Part shown: positions 1 through 7,462 of the stretch, one piece after another
How the letters are laid out: each line of letters starts with the position of its first letter
How positions within the stretch are numbered: position 1 is the stretch's first letter
Assembly (NCBI RefSeq): GCF_002811765.1
Contig: NZ_NPDR01000001.1
Location: forward strand, 930,001 to 994,000
DNA length: 64,000 bases
Origin: Leptospira saintgironsiae
Lineage (GTDB): Bacteria; Spirochaetota; Leptospiria; Leptospirales; Leptospiraceae
Direction: 5' to 3'
The notes under the pieces: generated by a model
Told to the model about the DNA's origin: nothing
Seen by the model: only the letters and a program-made list of their open reading frames with translations
Database searches by the model: none
Made by a program: the position numbers and the translations under genes

Positions 1-272
1 TAACCTATAGTATTGGAGGGAGCATTCTTTGGTTCCCGGCTTATGGCTTTCGGTCTGATAAATTTAGACAGTTCTAGTCTGCTATGCCCATCAGGTGTTT
101 TCATCATCGCCATATCGACTTGCATTCCTTCAAGCCCTACAACATGGTCCGCCCAGGATCCTTCGACTCTCATTTGTCCTTCGAGCTCTAAACCAATTTC
201 GGTGAATAGAGCAATCGTAGCCTCAAGATCTTCTACAACAATAGCAACATTGTCCATTCGTTTCACTGCCAT
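1..272 (-). CDS. VOC (glyoxalase-fold) family protein, partial at left edge
   Basis: The first 90 codons are present; the 3' end lies beyond base 1. The protein starts MAVKRMDNVAIVVEDLEATI and continues with a TEIGLELEGQMRVEG segment. This is the beta-alpha-beta opening of a vicinal-oxygen-chelate module (glyoxalase, bleomycin-resistance and dioxygenase superfamily). The H/E metal ligands cannot all be checked because the C-terminal half is missing. The ATG at 270-272 is preceded by a weak purine stretch. The gene diverges from the ArsR operon, with 150 bases between the starts. The substrate is unknown. Confidence 0.75.
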   Translation of the reverse strand, partial: MAVKRMDNVAIVVEDLEATIALFTEIGLELEGQMRVEGSWADHVVGLEGMQVDMAMMKTPDGHSRLELSKFIRPKAISREPKNAPSNTIG

Positions 273-373
273 TTTCTCTGATCCTCCGATCTGGCTAAGT
301 ATAGGCTTCGTATTTGCTTTGGCGGTCGATCCATTTATTGATCTATTTGTTGGTAATTTTTTAGGTATTCTAG

Positions 374-403
374 TTGACATGCAGGCATTTACCTGCATAT
401 TAT
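374..403 (+). promoter_or_regulatory. Promoter with embedded dyad operator upstream of the ArsR-family gene
   Basis: A perfect -35 box (TTGACA, 374-379) is followed after 18 bases by a -10-like TATTAT (398-403). Between and overlapping them is a perfect inverted repeat, ATGCAGG-N6-CCTGCAT (379-398). Its position fits an operator where a bound regulator would block RNA polymerase. The ATG of the regulator is at 423, so the predicted leader is only about 10-15 bases and has no clear Shine-Dalgarno. Autoregulation by the adjacent ArsR-family protein is inferred. Confidence 0.6.
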
Positions 404-422
404 TTTCTTACAAAAGCAACGA

Positions 423-746
423 ATGGACGCTGATAATGTTTTCAAAGCGCTGGGAGATCCGACACGCAGAAAGCTTCTCGACCTTTTATACGAGAAGAAC
501 GGCCAAACTTTGGGCCAGCTCTGCGAGCACCTTGACATGACTCGGCAATCTACTACGCAACATATCGGGATCCTTGAATCGGCCAATCTGATAAGCACGG
601 TTTGGCGGGGAAGAGAGAAGTTGCATTTTATAAACCCCGTGCCGTTGCATGAGGTCTACGAACGCTGGGTTAGAAAATTTGAACAGCAACGACTTAGTCT
701 GTTGTATGACCTTAAAAAGGAACTCGAAGGAGAGAATAATGAGTAA
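423..746 (+). CDS. ArsR/SmtB-family winged-helix transcriptional regulator
   Basis: A 107-residue protein that is almost entirely one winged helix-turn-helix. FKALGDPTRRKLLDLL forms the first helices and TLGQLCEHLDMTRQSTTQHI the recognition helix-turn-helix, followed by a wing around WRGREKLHF. It lacks the ELCVCDL-type metal-binding cysteine pair and has only one cysteine. It therefore belongs to the non-metal ArsR group commonly paired with SRPBCC proteins. It overlaps the SRPBCC gene by 8 bases, which suggests translational coupling. It probably represses its own operon through the dyad at 379-398 (inferred). Confidence 0.85.
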   Translation: MDADNVFKALGDPTRRKLLDLLYEKNGQTLGQLCEHLDMTRQSTTQHIGILESANLISTVWRGREKLHFINPVPLHEVYERWVRKFEQQRLSLLYDLKKELEGENNE

Positions 747-1218
747 AGAGAAGACGAGCTTTGTTTATGTGACTTATATCCGCTCGACACCGGAAAAAGT
801 TTTTGAGGCAATCATGAAGCCGGAGATCACACGACTCTATTGGGGTCATGAGAATATTTCAGACTGGAAGCCTGAATCAACCTGGGAGCATGTACGTGCT
901 AACGATCGTGTAGTTAATATTGTAGGTAAAGTGGTTGAGGTAGTACCTCCAACACGCTTGGTAATCACTTGGGCAAGTCCTTCTCAAGCGGATGATCCTG
1001 AAAGTTATAGTCGAGTGACATTTAACGTAGAGCCATATGAAGACATGGTGAAGCTAACAGTTCTTCATGATGAACTCGAAGCAGGTAGTGGAATGGCTAA
1101 GGGAATCCAACAAGGTTGGCCGATCGTTCTTTCTAGTCTTAAGTCCTTGTTGGAAACAGGGAAGGGTATCGATGTTTTTGCGAAACCTAAGTCTGCTTCC
1201 AGTGGAAGTCTTTCATGA
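739..1218 (+). CDS. SRPBCC / AHSA1-domain protein
   Basis: A 159-residue protein with the START-like helix-grip fold of the AHSA1 family. The N-terminal signature is YIRSTPEKVFEAIMKPEITR, and the core motifs TWEHVRANDRVV, VVPPTRLVITW and the C-terminal helix GWPIVLSSLKSLLETG follow. Proteins of this family bind hydrophobic ligands in a central cavity, and those next to ArsR regulators are usually of unknown substrate. The start at 739 is chosen because it begins with MSKEKTSFVYV and overlaps the ArsR stop by 8 bases. A longer upstream reading would run inside the regulator gene. The stop overlaps the next gene as ATGA. Confidence 0.82.
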   Translation: MSKEKTSFVYVTYIRSTPEKVFEAIMKPEITRLYWGHENISDWKPESTWEHVRANDRVVNIVGKVVEVVPPTRLVITWASPSQADDPESYSRVTFNVEPYEDMVKLTVLHDELEAGSGMAKGIQQGWPIVLSSLKSLLETGKGIDVFAKPKSASSGSLS

Positions 1219-1631
1219 GTTCACCATTTACTGGCGGATGTGCATGTGGTGCTATCCGTTACTTGACCAAGCATGAACCTGTCTTTCAAAATCATTGTCA
1301 ATGTCGTGACTGCCAGCTCAGAAGTGGTACAGGACATGGTTCATACCTGACCTTTCCCGCTCGAGCTGAGATGACAATCACTGGCGAAGCAACTCATTGG
1401 GAAGTTGCGGGTGATAGTGGTAACATAAAGATACATTCTTTCTGCCCAAAATGTGGAACTCCCGTTTATCTACGTTTTGCAGCTATGCCGGATATGATTG
1501 CTGTTCATGCAGGAAGTTTAGATGAGCCTGGCCGTTTTGCACCTCATGTACTTACTTACAAAGTTCGAGGATTAGCATGGGATTCAATTGATCCTGGGTT
1601 GAAAGCATTTGAGAAGATGCCGACTGGTTAA
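1215..1631 (+). CDS. GFA (CENP-V/GFA) domain zinc protein
   Basis: A 138-residue protein with the cysteine pattern of the GFA family, whose founder is a glutathione-dependent formaldehyde-activating enzyme. C9 and C11 are in GGCACGAIRY, C28, C30 and C33 in HCQCRDCQ, and C77 and C80 in FCPKCGTP. These are the expected zinc ligands, and the length is typical. Most GFA-domain proteins have no proven substrate, so formaldehyde chemistry should not be assumed. It is the third gene of the ArsR operon, starting within the ATGA overlap of the SRPBCC gene. The three genes may handle one small reactive compound (inference). Confidence 0.82.
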   Translation: MSSPFTGGCACGAIRYLTKHEPVFQNHCQCRDCQLRSGTGHGSYLTFPARAEMTITGEATHWEVAGDSGNIKIHSFCPKCGTPVYLRFAAMPDMIAVHAGSLDEPGRFAPHVLTYKVRGLAWDSIDPGLKAFEKMPTG

Positions 1632-1640
1632 AGCAGATAT

Positions 1641-1692
1641 GCGCATGTTCGCCCATGCACGCACGCACACACATTTGCATGGGCGCACGCGC
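1641..1692. repeat. GC-rich imperfect inverted repeat
   Basis: CGCCCATGCA (1650-1659) pairs perfectly with TGCATGGGCG (1676-1685). The stem extends, after two unpaired bases, through TG/CA and GCGC/GCGC (1641-1644 with 1689-1692). The loop is a CA-rich GCAC repeat. It abuts the stop codon of the minus-strand nucleotidyltransferase and could act as a terminator, though no T-run follows. It could also be a mobile-cassette boundary: a 16-base relative of the left arm recurs at 3229-3244. Confidence 0.55.
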
Positions 1693-2472
1693 TTAATCGT
1701 TTATATTATTCAAATAGTTCAAAGCATAATTCTCTGCTTCGGATAAGTTTTTAATATCAGAATTATAAAGAGCCAATCTTAATTCTTGGTATAGCTTAAC
1801 TGAACTCAGTATGCTGTCCTTAATTGATTTAAAATTATAACTAGGAACTGTGGATTTTAGTTTTTCAAGATCGATTGGATCAAGAATGAATTCAAGTTTC
1901 CGAACTCCCCGGGGAAGAGATTTGTTTTTAAGGTGAAGGAGAGGACCTAAAACAACATTTCTTACGAATGATAAAAAATCAATCGTCTCAAAATATTCTC
2001 CTCTTCCTAACTTTGTGCCTGCGTAATGTACCCAAACCCAAAATCGATCTTCTATCCATTGGAAATCTGGATTCGGCCATTGGGCTTTTGTTGATTCGAG
2101 GATGGATGGGATCTGTTTGTTATTCTTGTAAGTGAAGACTGGATTTTCGATCCGGTCTTTTAATTCGGAAAGCTGAATGAACTTAAAATCAACGTGAAGA
2201 AATGGATCTTCATACAGGCAAATTAATAGTCTTCTTTCTCCAACGTGTTCGCCGGTAAATGCCGATAGTAAAGTTCCGAAATTATTCGCGAAATCAATCA
2301 TCTCTTTTCGCGCATAACGAATCCCATCTTTTAATACGATAACAAAGTCGATGTCGGAATATTCATCAAGCTCGTTGGAAATGAATGAGCCTGCTATTGC
2401 AACGCCTTCGATTGCGTTGTTATTCGAAGCAAACTCATTCACTTTCTTGATGAATAGATCTATCTTCTCCAT
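1693..2472 (-). CDS. Nucleotidyltransferase-domain protein (aminoglycoside adenylyltransferase-like)
   Basis: A 259-residue protein with the Pol-beta nucleotidyltransferase signature. G28-S29 in AIAGSF are followed by D40-x-D42 in YSDIDFVIVL, and a third acidic residue, D95, lies in FLHVDFKFI. These residues bind the two metals and the nucleotide. The helical second half resembles aminoglycoside 6-adenylyltransferase and lincosamide nucleotidyltransferase relatives. Substrate and resistance function cannot be inferred from this. It lies 30 bases downstream of the reductase gene on the same strand, so the two are probably co-transcribed. Both are flanked by related GC-rich repeats, suggesting a transferable accessory module. 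Confidence 0.72.
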   Translation of the reverse strand: MEKIDLFIKKVNEFASNNNAIEGVAIAGSFISNELDEYSDIDFVIVLKDGIRYARKEMIDFANNFGTLLSAFTGEHVGERRLLICLYEDPFLHVDFKFIQLSELKDRIENPVFTYKNNKQIPSILESTKAQWPNPDFQWIEDRFWVWVHYAGTKLGRGEYFETIDFLSFVRNVVLGPLLHLKNKSLPRGVRKLEFILDPIDLEKLKSTVPSYNFKSIKDSILSSVKLYQELRLALYNSDIKNLSEAENYALNYLNNIND

Positions 2473-2502
2473 ATTATTTTTTGTGTATCATTGTCTTAAC
2501 TT

Positions 2503-3063
2503 TTATTCAGGAGCATAACGAACAAAGATGCCTCCTGTAGCAAGGGTGCGAGATTCAAGTAGTTTGAGTTTTTTATTGGGAATTCCCTGATTGAACAAAA
2601 GTTTTCCCTTTCCTAAAAATGTAGGCGCAATGCATAGACGAATCTCATCAAATAACTCAGCTTTCAGTAAGGATCCGGATAAGTTGCCACTTCCGAATAC
2701 AAACATATCCCCGCTGCCTTGCTCTTTTAATTTAGGAATTTCGACCGCAGCATTTTTTACGATTGTACTGTTGTTCCAGTCGGCAGTTTTGAGAGTAGAA
2801 GAGCAGACGATTTTTCGGATCCCATTCATAAATTTGGCGATTTCTCCTTCCGTCTTTTCTTCTTCAGCTTTGATCCAATAATCTGCCATTCCTTTGTAAG
2901 TAGTCGCACCAAACACAAGCATGTCGGCTGATCTTAATTGAGTGAGGCTTAACTCCTCAAGCTCTTGACCCCAAACAAGTTCATGGAAACTCAAGTCCCA
3001 GTGTGTCTCGCCCTCAAAATATCCATCCAAGGTGATTACATTCCACATTATCAGTTTTCTCAT
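2503..3063 (-). CDS. Dihydrofolate reductase-family protein (RibD C-terminal-like)
   Basis: A 186-residue protein with the RibD C-terminal/DHFR-like fold. The N-terminus MRKLIMWNVITLDGYFEG is the typical first strand and loop. LVFGATTYKGMADYW and the glycine-rich DMFVFGSGNLSGSLL supply the NADPH-binding elements, and the end VRYAPE is typical. Members reduce flavin precursors or unknown substrates with NADPH; they are not usually true folate reductases. The ATG follows an AGGAGCC-type site. This gene leads the two-gene unit with the nucleotidyltransferase. Confidence 0.82.
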   Translation of the reverse strand: MRKLIMWNVITLDGYFEGETHWDLSFHELVWGQELEELSLTQLRSADMLVFGATTYKGMADYWIKAEEEKTEGEIAKFMNGIRKIVCSSTLKTADWNNSTIVKNAAVEIPKLKEQGSGDMFVFGSGNLSGSLLKAELFDEIRLCIAPTFLGKGKLLFNQGIPNKKLKLLESRTLATGGIFVRYAPE

Positions 3064-3118
3064 GACAGGCTCCTATAATATTATGATTTTATAAAGTTAT
3101 GATTTCTCGAAAAGGGTG

Positions 3119-3250
3119 CTGATGGCGGTTATGCGAACGTTCGCGTATGCAGCGAGAGGCAGGTCCATCGGCGTTATTTACACATAGGCGTCGGTTCGCC
3201 CATCCACCCAGGGACAGAGCATGGCCGCATATGCGCCCATGCACAAATCC
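3119..3250. repeat. GC-rich palindromic intergenic element
   Basis: This stretch upstream of the reductase holds a perfect 12-base palindrome, GCGAACGTTCGC (3133-3144). It also has several partial repeats around TTCGCCCATCC and ends with ATATGCGCCCATGCAC (3229-3244). The last matches the repeat at 1639-1660 apart from a 6-base insertion there. Composition is clearly richer in G+C than the neighbouring genes. Together with the repeat at 1641-1692 it brackets the two-gene accessory unit. Canonical attC boxes were not identified. Confidence 0.5.
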
Positions 3251-3299
3251 GGGCTAAGTGAGGTTGCCATACCCCGCTCAGAAAGAATTTTCCCTTTTA

Positions 3300-4166
3300 T
3301 CAATGAGTCTGCAACCAGTTCACTAGATCGCCCAAAACTTTTGCCTTGTCCTGTGGGAGTTCATTCATTGTCTCGTGATACAATCCGTCATAAATTTTCA
3401 TGGATTTGTCTGAAGAAGGGATCACTTTAAATGCTTCTTCTGTTCCGACAGAAAGTGCGATCGAATCTTCTTTTCCATGGAATAGATAGACTGGGAAATT
3501 AATTCGTGCTGCTTTCTCTAAGGCTTTTTCTTTTGAGTTCAAAAGGAAATCTCCTAAATAAGCTCCGACTGAACCGTGAACTAAAGGATCTTTTTTATAA
3601 GCTTCTACAACTGACTTGTCTCTGGATAATGCGTTTACATCTAATCCTGTTGGAACAGTAAGAGTAGGGAATGCTCCTGCGAGTAAACTTCCCGCACCTT
3701 TTTTAATATTCATTACTAAGTCTGTTTTAACTGCGATAGGCAATCCACTTAGAACAAGTCTGTCTAAACTTGCTTGGTGAGAAGGTTCTCCTGCGTAAAA
3801 CAATGAGATCAATGCTCCCATGGAGTGTCCCATTAGAGTAACTTGTTTTACCCCTTCTTTTTGTTTTGCGATGCTTATCAGTCTGTCCAGGTCTGCTAAA
3901 AATTGGTTAAAATGAGTGACTACTCCTTTGCTTCCGCCTGATTTTCCATGGCCGCGAGCATCTATTAGATAAACATTATATCCTTTTCCGGCAAGTGCTT
4001 CGAGTAGATTATCGTATCTTTTTCCGTGTTCTCCGATCCCATGATGAACCACTAAGGTTCTAGGATTGTTTGCGTCTTTTGCGCGGTAGGCTCTATAATA
4101 GATGGATACGTCGCCGGCTCCTACAAAGGTTCCGTCTTCCAGATGGTAGTTTTGTTCCCAATTCAT
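3300..4166 (-). CDS. Alpha/beta hydrolase, monoacylglycerol lipase-like
   Basis: A 288-residue alpha/beta hydrolase of the serine aminopeptidase S33/monoglyceride lipase group. VVHHGIGEHGKRYDNL contains the HG oxyanion motif, LIDARGHGKSGG the conserved D-RGHG turn, and GHSMGA the nucleophile elbow with the catalytic serine. The acid and histidine are expected in FHGKEDSI and YDGLYHETMNE near the C-terminus. It probably cleaves acylglycerols or similar esters in the cytoplasm. The ATG at 4166 (MNWEQNYH) is preferred. An in-frame TTG at 4217 would add 17 residues with no better ribosome site. It follows the radical SAM gene on the same strand. Confidence 0.83.
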   Translation of the reverse strand: MNWEQNYHLEDGTFVGAGDVSIYYRAYRAKDANNPRTLVVHHGIGEHGKRYDNLLEALAGKGYNVYLIDARGHGKSGGSKGVVTHFNQFLADLDRLISIAKQKEGVKQVTLMGHSMGALISLFYAGEPSHQASLDRLVLSGLPIAVKTDLVMNIKKGAGSLLAGAFPTLTVPTGLDVNALSRDKSVVEAYKKDPLVHGSVGAYLGDFLLNSKEKALEKAARINFPVYLFHGKEDSIALSVGTEEAFKVIPSSDKSMKIYDGLYHETMNELPQDKAKVLGDLVNWLQTH

Positions 4167-4278
4167 TCGGTAAATATCCGATCTGTCTGAAAAATGGGGA
4201 AGGAAATTTCTATCCAATCCGCTTCTTTCTTTCTACTATTTCGAACGAACGTAATGCCTGTGGTCTTCGTTACAGTCC

Positions 4279-5361
4279 TTATTCCGGAAATAGCCCTGGT
4301 AGGAATTCCTCATGTTTTTTCTTTTTCAGAAGATAACGAGTAGGAACTGCAAATAAGTCCTTTCTCAATTCTCTTCTTTTTGTGAGCCCAAACCTTTTGG
4401 TGGAGATCGAAAATCTTTTTTGGAGAAGTTCCGCATAATTCCCTTCTCCTCTCATTCTCTCTCCCCAAGTTGCTTTGTATAATTTGCCTCCTCTTGCTTC
4501 TGAAATGACTTTTAGGACTTTTTCTTTTTTGAGAGGGAAATGTCTGGTAAGCCAGTCCTCGAATAAAGGTGCAACTTCGAAGGGAAGTCTTACGAATACC
4601 ATTCCGGCTGTTTCTGCACCAGATAAAGAGGCTTGTTCCAGTAGATGTTCCATTTCGAAATCGTTTATAAATGGAATTACAGGAGCAAATAATACCCCTG
4701 TTGGAATTCCAGCATCTGTAAGTTTACGAAGAGTTTCCATTCTTCTTACAGGAGCCGGGGCTCTTGGTTCTAGCTTGGACCAAAGTTCTTTATCCAAAGT
4801 GGTGATAGAAAGAAATACTTTCAAAATCCCTAATTTTCCCATTTCGGAAAGAATATCTATATCTCTTTGTATCAGAGAAGACTTGGTGATGATAGCTGTC
4901 GGCTGTTTGAATTCCAACATCACTTCCAATAGTGATCTTGTGTTTTTATAGATCCGTTCTCCTGGTTGGTAGGGATCAGTTGCGGTGCCTATCGTGATTG
5001 GTTCAAATGCCTGCTTCCTCTTTCTTAATTCTTCTGCTAAAAGTTTGGCAGGTTCCTTTTTCACAAATATTTTTGTTTCAAAGTCCAGTCCAGGTGAAAG
5101 ATCCACATAAGAATGATTAGGTCTTGCGAAACAATAAATACAGCCGTGCTCACAACCTCTGTATGGATTGATACTTGCATCGAATGGAATGTCTGGCGAT
5201 TTATTTCGAGTTAGGACCGATTTTGAATCTTCCCAAAAGAATTGGGTAGAAGGAGAGGATTCCTCTTCTAAGTCTGTCCTATCTTCTAACCAAATTTCTC
5301 TTTGGGTTTTATCAAATCTGCTGGGAGGGAGTTCTTCTGTTCCTCTTTTCTTAGAATTCAT
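4279..5361 (-). CDS. PA0069-family radical SAM protein (SplB-like)
   Basis: A 360-residue radical SAM enzyme. The 4Fe-4S cluster motif is C70-x3-C74-x2-C77 within YRGCEHGCIYCFARPNHSY, the hallmark of the PA0069/SplB-like family. TIGTATDPYQPGER and the later SITTLDKELW complete the partial TIM barrel, and the C-terminal region is rich in basic residues. The family is related to spore photoproduct lyase, but its reaction is unproven in non-spore-formers. A nucleic acid or nucleotide substrate is only a guess. The start ATG gives MNSKKRG, and the gene is probably co-directional with the lipase-like gene downstream. Confidence 0.85.
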   Translation of the reverse strand: MNSKKRGTEELPPSRFDKTQREIWLEDRTDLEEESSPSTQFFWEDSKSVLTRNKSPDIPFDASINPYRGCEHGCIYCFARPNHSYVDLSPGLDFETKIFVKKEPAKLLAEELRKRKQAFEPITIGTATDPYQPGERIYKNTRSLLEVMLEFKQPTAIITKSSLIQRDIDILSEMGKLGILKVFLSITTLDKELWSKLEPRAPAPVRRMETLRKLTDAGIPTGVLFAPVIPFINDFEMEHLLEQASLSGAETAGMVFVRLPFEVAPLFEDWLTRHFPLKKEKVLKVISEARGGKLYKATWGERMRGEGNYAELLQKRFSISTKRFGLTKRRELRKDLFAVPTRYLLKKKKHEEFLPGLFPE

Positions 5362-5445
5362 AAGATTGAATTCTAAGAAATACTAAACAAAAAACAAGCA
5401 AAAATATGATTGTGTTTTGTTGGAAGTCCTACAAAAAGATCTTAC

Positions 5446-6075
5446 TTAGTTAATCTCTAATTTTGCTCCTTCTCCCCAAGATTTGTAAGAAGGTAAATTA
5501 GAGATTGTTTGCACATACTCGCTTGCTTTAGGCCCGAGCTTTACACCGTACGTTATAAATCTGGAAACTACAGGAGCATAGAATGCATCTGCTATGGAGA
5601 AGTTTTGGCCGAACAAGAAAGGCCCGCTGTAGGAATTCAAACATTCTTCCCAAAGTGTTTGGATCCTATCTATGTCCTTCTTTGCATCTTCAGGAACGGA
5701 GAAGTCGGACTTTCTGCCATGAAAATTCATACTTAGATTAGATCTTAGGCCTGTGAATCCTGAATGCATTTCTGCAGTTATGGATCTTGCCTTGGCTCTC
5801 GCGATTTGATCCTTGGGCCAGAGTCCCTTCTCCGCATATTTTTCTGCCAAATATTCCGCGATACTAAGGCTGTCCCAAACTCTTAGGTCACCGTCGTTTA
5901 AGACAGGGACTTTTTTAGAAGGGGAGTACTTATCGATTATGGCTGCGTATTCAGGTGTGAATAGTTTTAAGGAGATCTCTTCGAAAGGAATCCCAAATTG
6001 AGTGAGTAGGATCCATGGACGGAAAGACCAGGAAGAGATGTTTTTATTTCCGATTACAAGTTTCAGATCGCTCAT
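5446..6075 (-). CDS. Glutathione S-transferase family protein
   Basis: A 209-residue two-domain GST. The N-terminal thioredoxin-like domain begins LKLVIGNKNISSWSFRPW, with serines where the catalytic residue normally lies. It contains the cis-proline site SKKVPVLNDG and the glutathione-contacting VWDSLSIAEYL (the ES/DS motif). The C-terminal all-helical domain runs from about residue 90 and includes FSIADAFYAPVVSRF. The family conjugates or reduces electrophiles with glutathione. Whether this organism makes glutathione is not shown here, so the physiological thiol is uncertain. The start is ATG at 6075. Transcription is divergent from the PAS-LuxR gene. Confidence 0.85.
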   Translation of the reverse strand: MSDLKLVIGNKNISSWSFRPWILLTQFGIPFEEISLKLFTPEYAAIIDKYSPSKKVPVLNDGDLRVWDSLSIAEYLAEKYAEKGLWPKDQIARAKARSITAEMHSGFTGLRSNLSMNFHGRKSDFSVPEDAKKDIDRIQTLWEECLNSYSGPFLFGQNFSIADAFYAPVVSRFITYGVKLGPKASEYVQTISNLPSYKSWGEGAKLEIN

Positions 6076-6391
6076 AACTTAAAGGTCTCTCAAGGCGGGA
6101 TGATTCTGCAAGAAAGTAATCCTTTCGAGTTAGTAAGTTTTTGTAGAGATTGATACATAGGCTTTCAATTGGTTTGCCTTTCTTTTGCTACAATTAGCTT
6201 CGAGAATTTACATGATCAAGTGTACATAATCCAGTGAAGCTTGGATGTCTTCATTTAACAGTGAAGACTTCTCCTTAGTATTCTAGGAATGGTTTGTAGG
6301 ATTTTTTTAAAAAACCATGTCTTAAGTTATTAATAAGAAAGAAATCTTTTCGAAAAGAATCGAGCGGTTTCTTAGATACAAAACAAATCGG
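6076..6391. other. Divergent intergenic region of 316 bases
   Basis: No gene was found here. It separates divergently transcribed GST and PAS-LuxR genes and should hold both promoters. The only clear structure is a perfect 14-base palindrome, TCTTTTCGAAAAGA, at 6345-6358, 34 bases before the regulator's ATG. It could be an operator. Confidence 0.5.
6345..6358. promoter_or_regulatory. Perfect 14-base palindrome upstream of the PAS-LuxR gene
   Basis: TCTTTTCGAAAAGA is self-complementary over its full length. Its position just upstream of a regulator gene suggests an operator, but palindromes of this AT-rich type also arise by chance. Confidence 0.35.
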
Positions 6392-7444
6392 ATGGATCTA
6401 AGCTTGGAAAACGTTAAAGAAATTATTCAAACACAAGAAAGTATGCCCGATATTTTGTTAATTTGTGATTCGGGCGGAAGGATCCTTCATATTAACGAGA
6501 ATGGAAGGAAGATCCTTAGTATCGCTTCTATAGAATCTGCTAAGAGTATGAGTCTTACTGATCTTCTTTCTGAAACGGATCAAAAATATTTCGAAACAGT
6601 CATACTACCTAATGTAAGCAAGTCCGGAGAGTTTGAAGGAAGAGGACTTCATCTAATGAAGAAGGATGGGAGTTTCCTCCAAACAAAACAACATGCTTAT
6701 CTAATGCCGGAAAAATCCTATCTATTCATATTCACGGAAGATAAAGAATCAGAAGCGGGGAAGAAGGAAGCTTTATACAAAGCATTCCAACAATCCCAGA
6801 ACGGAATGTTCTTAACCGATAAAGAAGGTGTAATCCTTGCGGTGAACAAACAGTTCGAAAAAATTTCCGGCCTAAAAGAGAATGAACTTATAGGAAAAAC
6901 CCCAAAAGCATTCCAATCTGGAGCAGGAGCATCTAAAACTTTTTATGATGAGTTCTGGGAATCAGTCCTCCAAGGTTCAGTTTCTATTTCTAATTCTAAT
7001 CTTAAAAATAGTTTCGTAAAAGATTGGAAACAAAATGTTCTTCCTATCAAAGATCGTAATGGAGAAGTTTCCAGCTTCTTAAGCACTATCCTTGCTAATC
7101 CTGAACTTTCTGAGTCAGGAGAAGCAAAGAACAATTCAGATTTTGGGAAATCTCCATCTGATGCTTTCAGAAAATACGAAGGTATGGATCGAGAAGCTCT
7201 TATCGGAATTTTAAGAGATAAAACAAAACTCACCAAAAAAGAAACAGAGATCTGTGCGGGAATTGCTTCCGGTAAGGATAAGAGTCGGATCAGCGAAGAC
7301 TTAAGTATCCATCCTGGGACTATGAAAAACCATCTCAAATCGATTTATAGAAAAACTATCGATTTAGAAAAAGAGATCCCAGGTCCAGAAAGAGATAAAC
7401 TGCAAAGACTTACAATTTACCTCTTCCGTTTACTCGGAGAATGA
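6392..7444 (+). CDS. PAS-domain protein with C-terminal LuxR-type HTH
   Basis: A 350-residue soluble protein. Two PAS domains are visible: about residues 15-120 (ILLICDSGGRILHINENG) and 128-235 (GMFLTDKEGVILAVNKQFEK, then GLKENELIGKTPKAFQSG). A LuxR/GerE-type helix-turn-helix follows at about 278-325 (KLTKKETEICAGIASGKD and DLSIHPGTMKNHLKSIYRK). It has no receiver or kinase domain, so it probably senses a small ligand, redox state or partner protein directly and binds DNA as a one-component regulator. The target is unknown; the divergent GST gene is one candidate. The HTH is slightly unusual in ending with an extended acidic and leucine-rich helix. Confidence 0.8.
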   Translation: MDLSLENVKEIIQTQESMPDILLICDSGGRILHINENGRKILSIASIESAKSMSLTDLLSETDQKYFETVILPNVSKSGEFEGRGLHLMKKDGSFLQTKQHAYLMPEKSYLFIFTEDKESEAGKKEALYKAFQQSQNGMFLTDKEGVILAVNKQFEKISGLKENELIGKTPKAFQSGAGASKTFYDEFWESVLQGSVSISNSNLKNSFVKDWKQNVLPIKDRNGEVSSFLSTILANPELSESGEAKNNSDFGKSPSDAFRKYEGMDREALIGILRDKTKLTKKETEICAGIASGKDKSRISEDLSIHPGTMKNHLKSIYRKTIDLEKEIPGPERDKLQRLTIYLFRLLGE

Positions 7445-7462
7445 GACACAGAGATTTTATTT

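Noticed and set aside
13..540. Open reading frame on the plus strand over the VOC gene
   Set aside because: It runs antisense to a clear VOC protein and across the ArsR promoter; composition is Ser/Ile-rich with no family pattern.
2503..3063. True dihydrofolate reductase (trimethoprim resistance)
   Set aside because: Motifs fit the RibD-C/DHFR-like family rather than folate reductase, so resistance is not claimed.
1641..3250. Canonical integron attC sites
   Set aside because: Paired R and L boxes with GTTRRRY/RYYYAAC ends could not be found; only cassette-like repeats are claimed.
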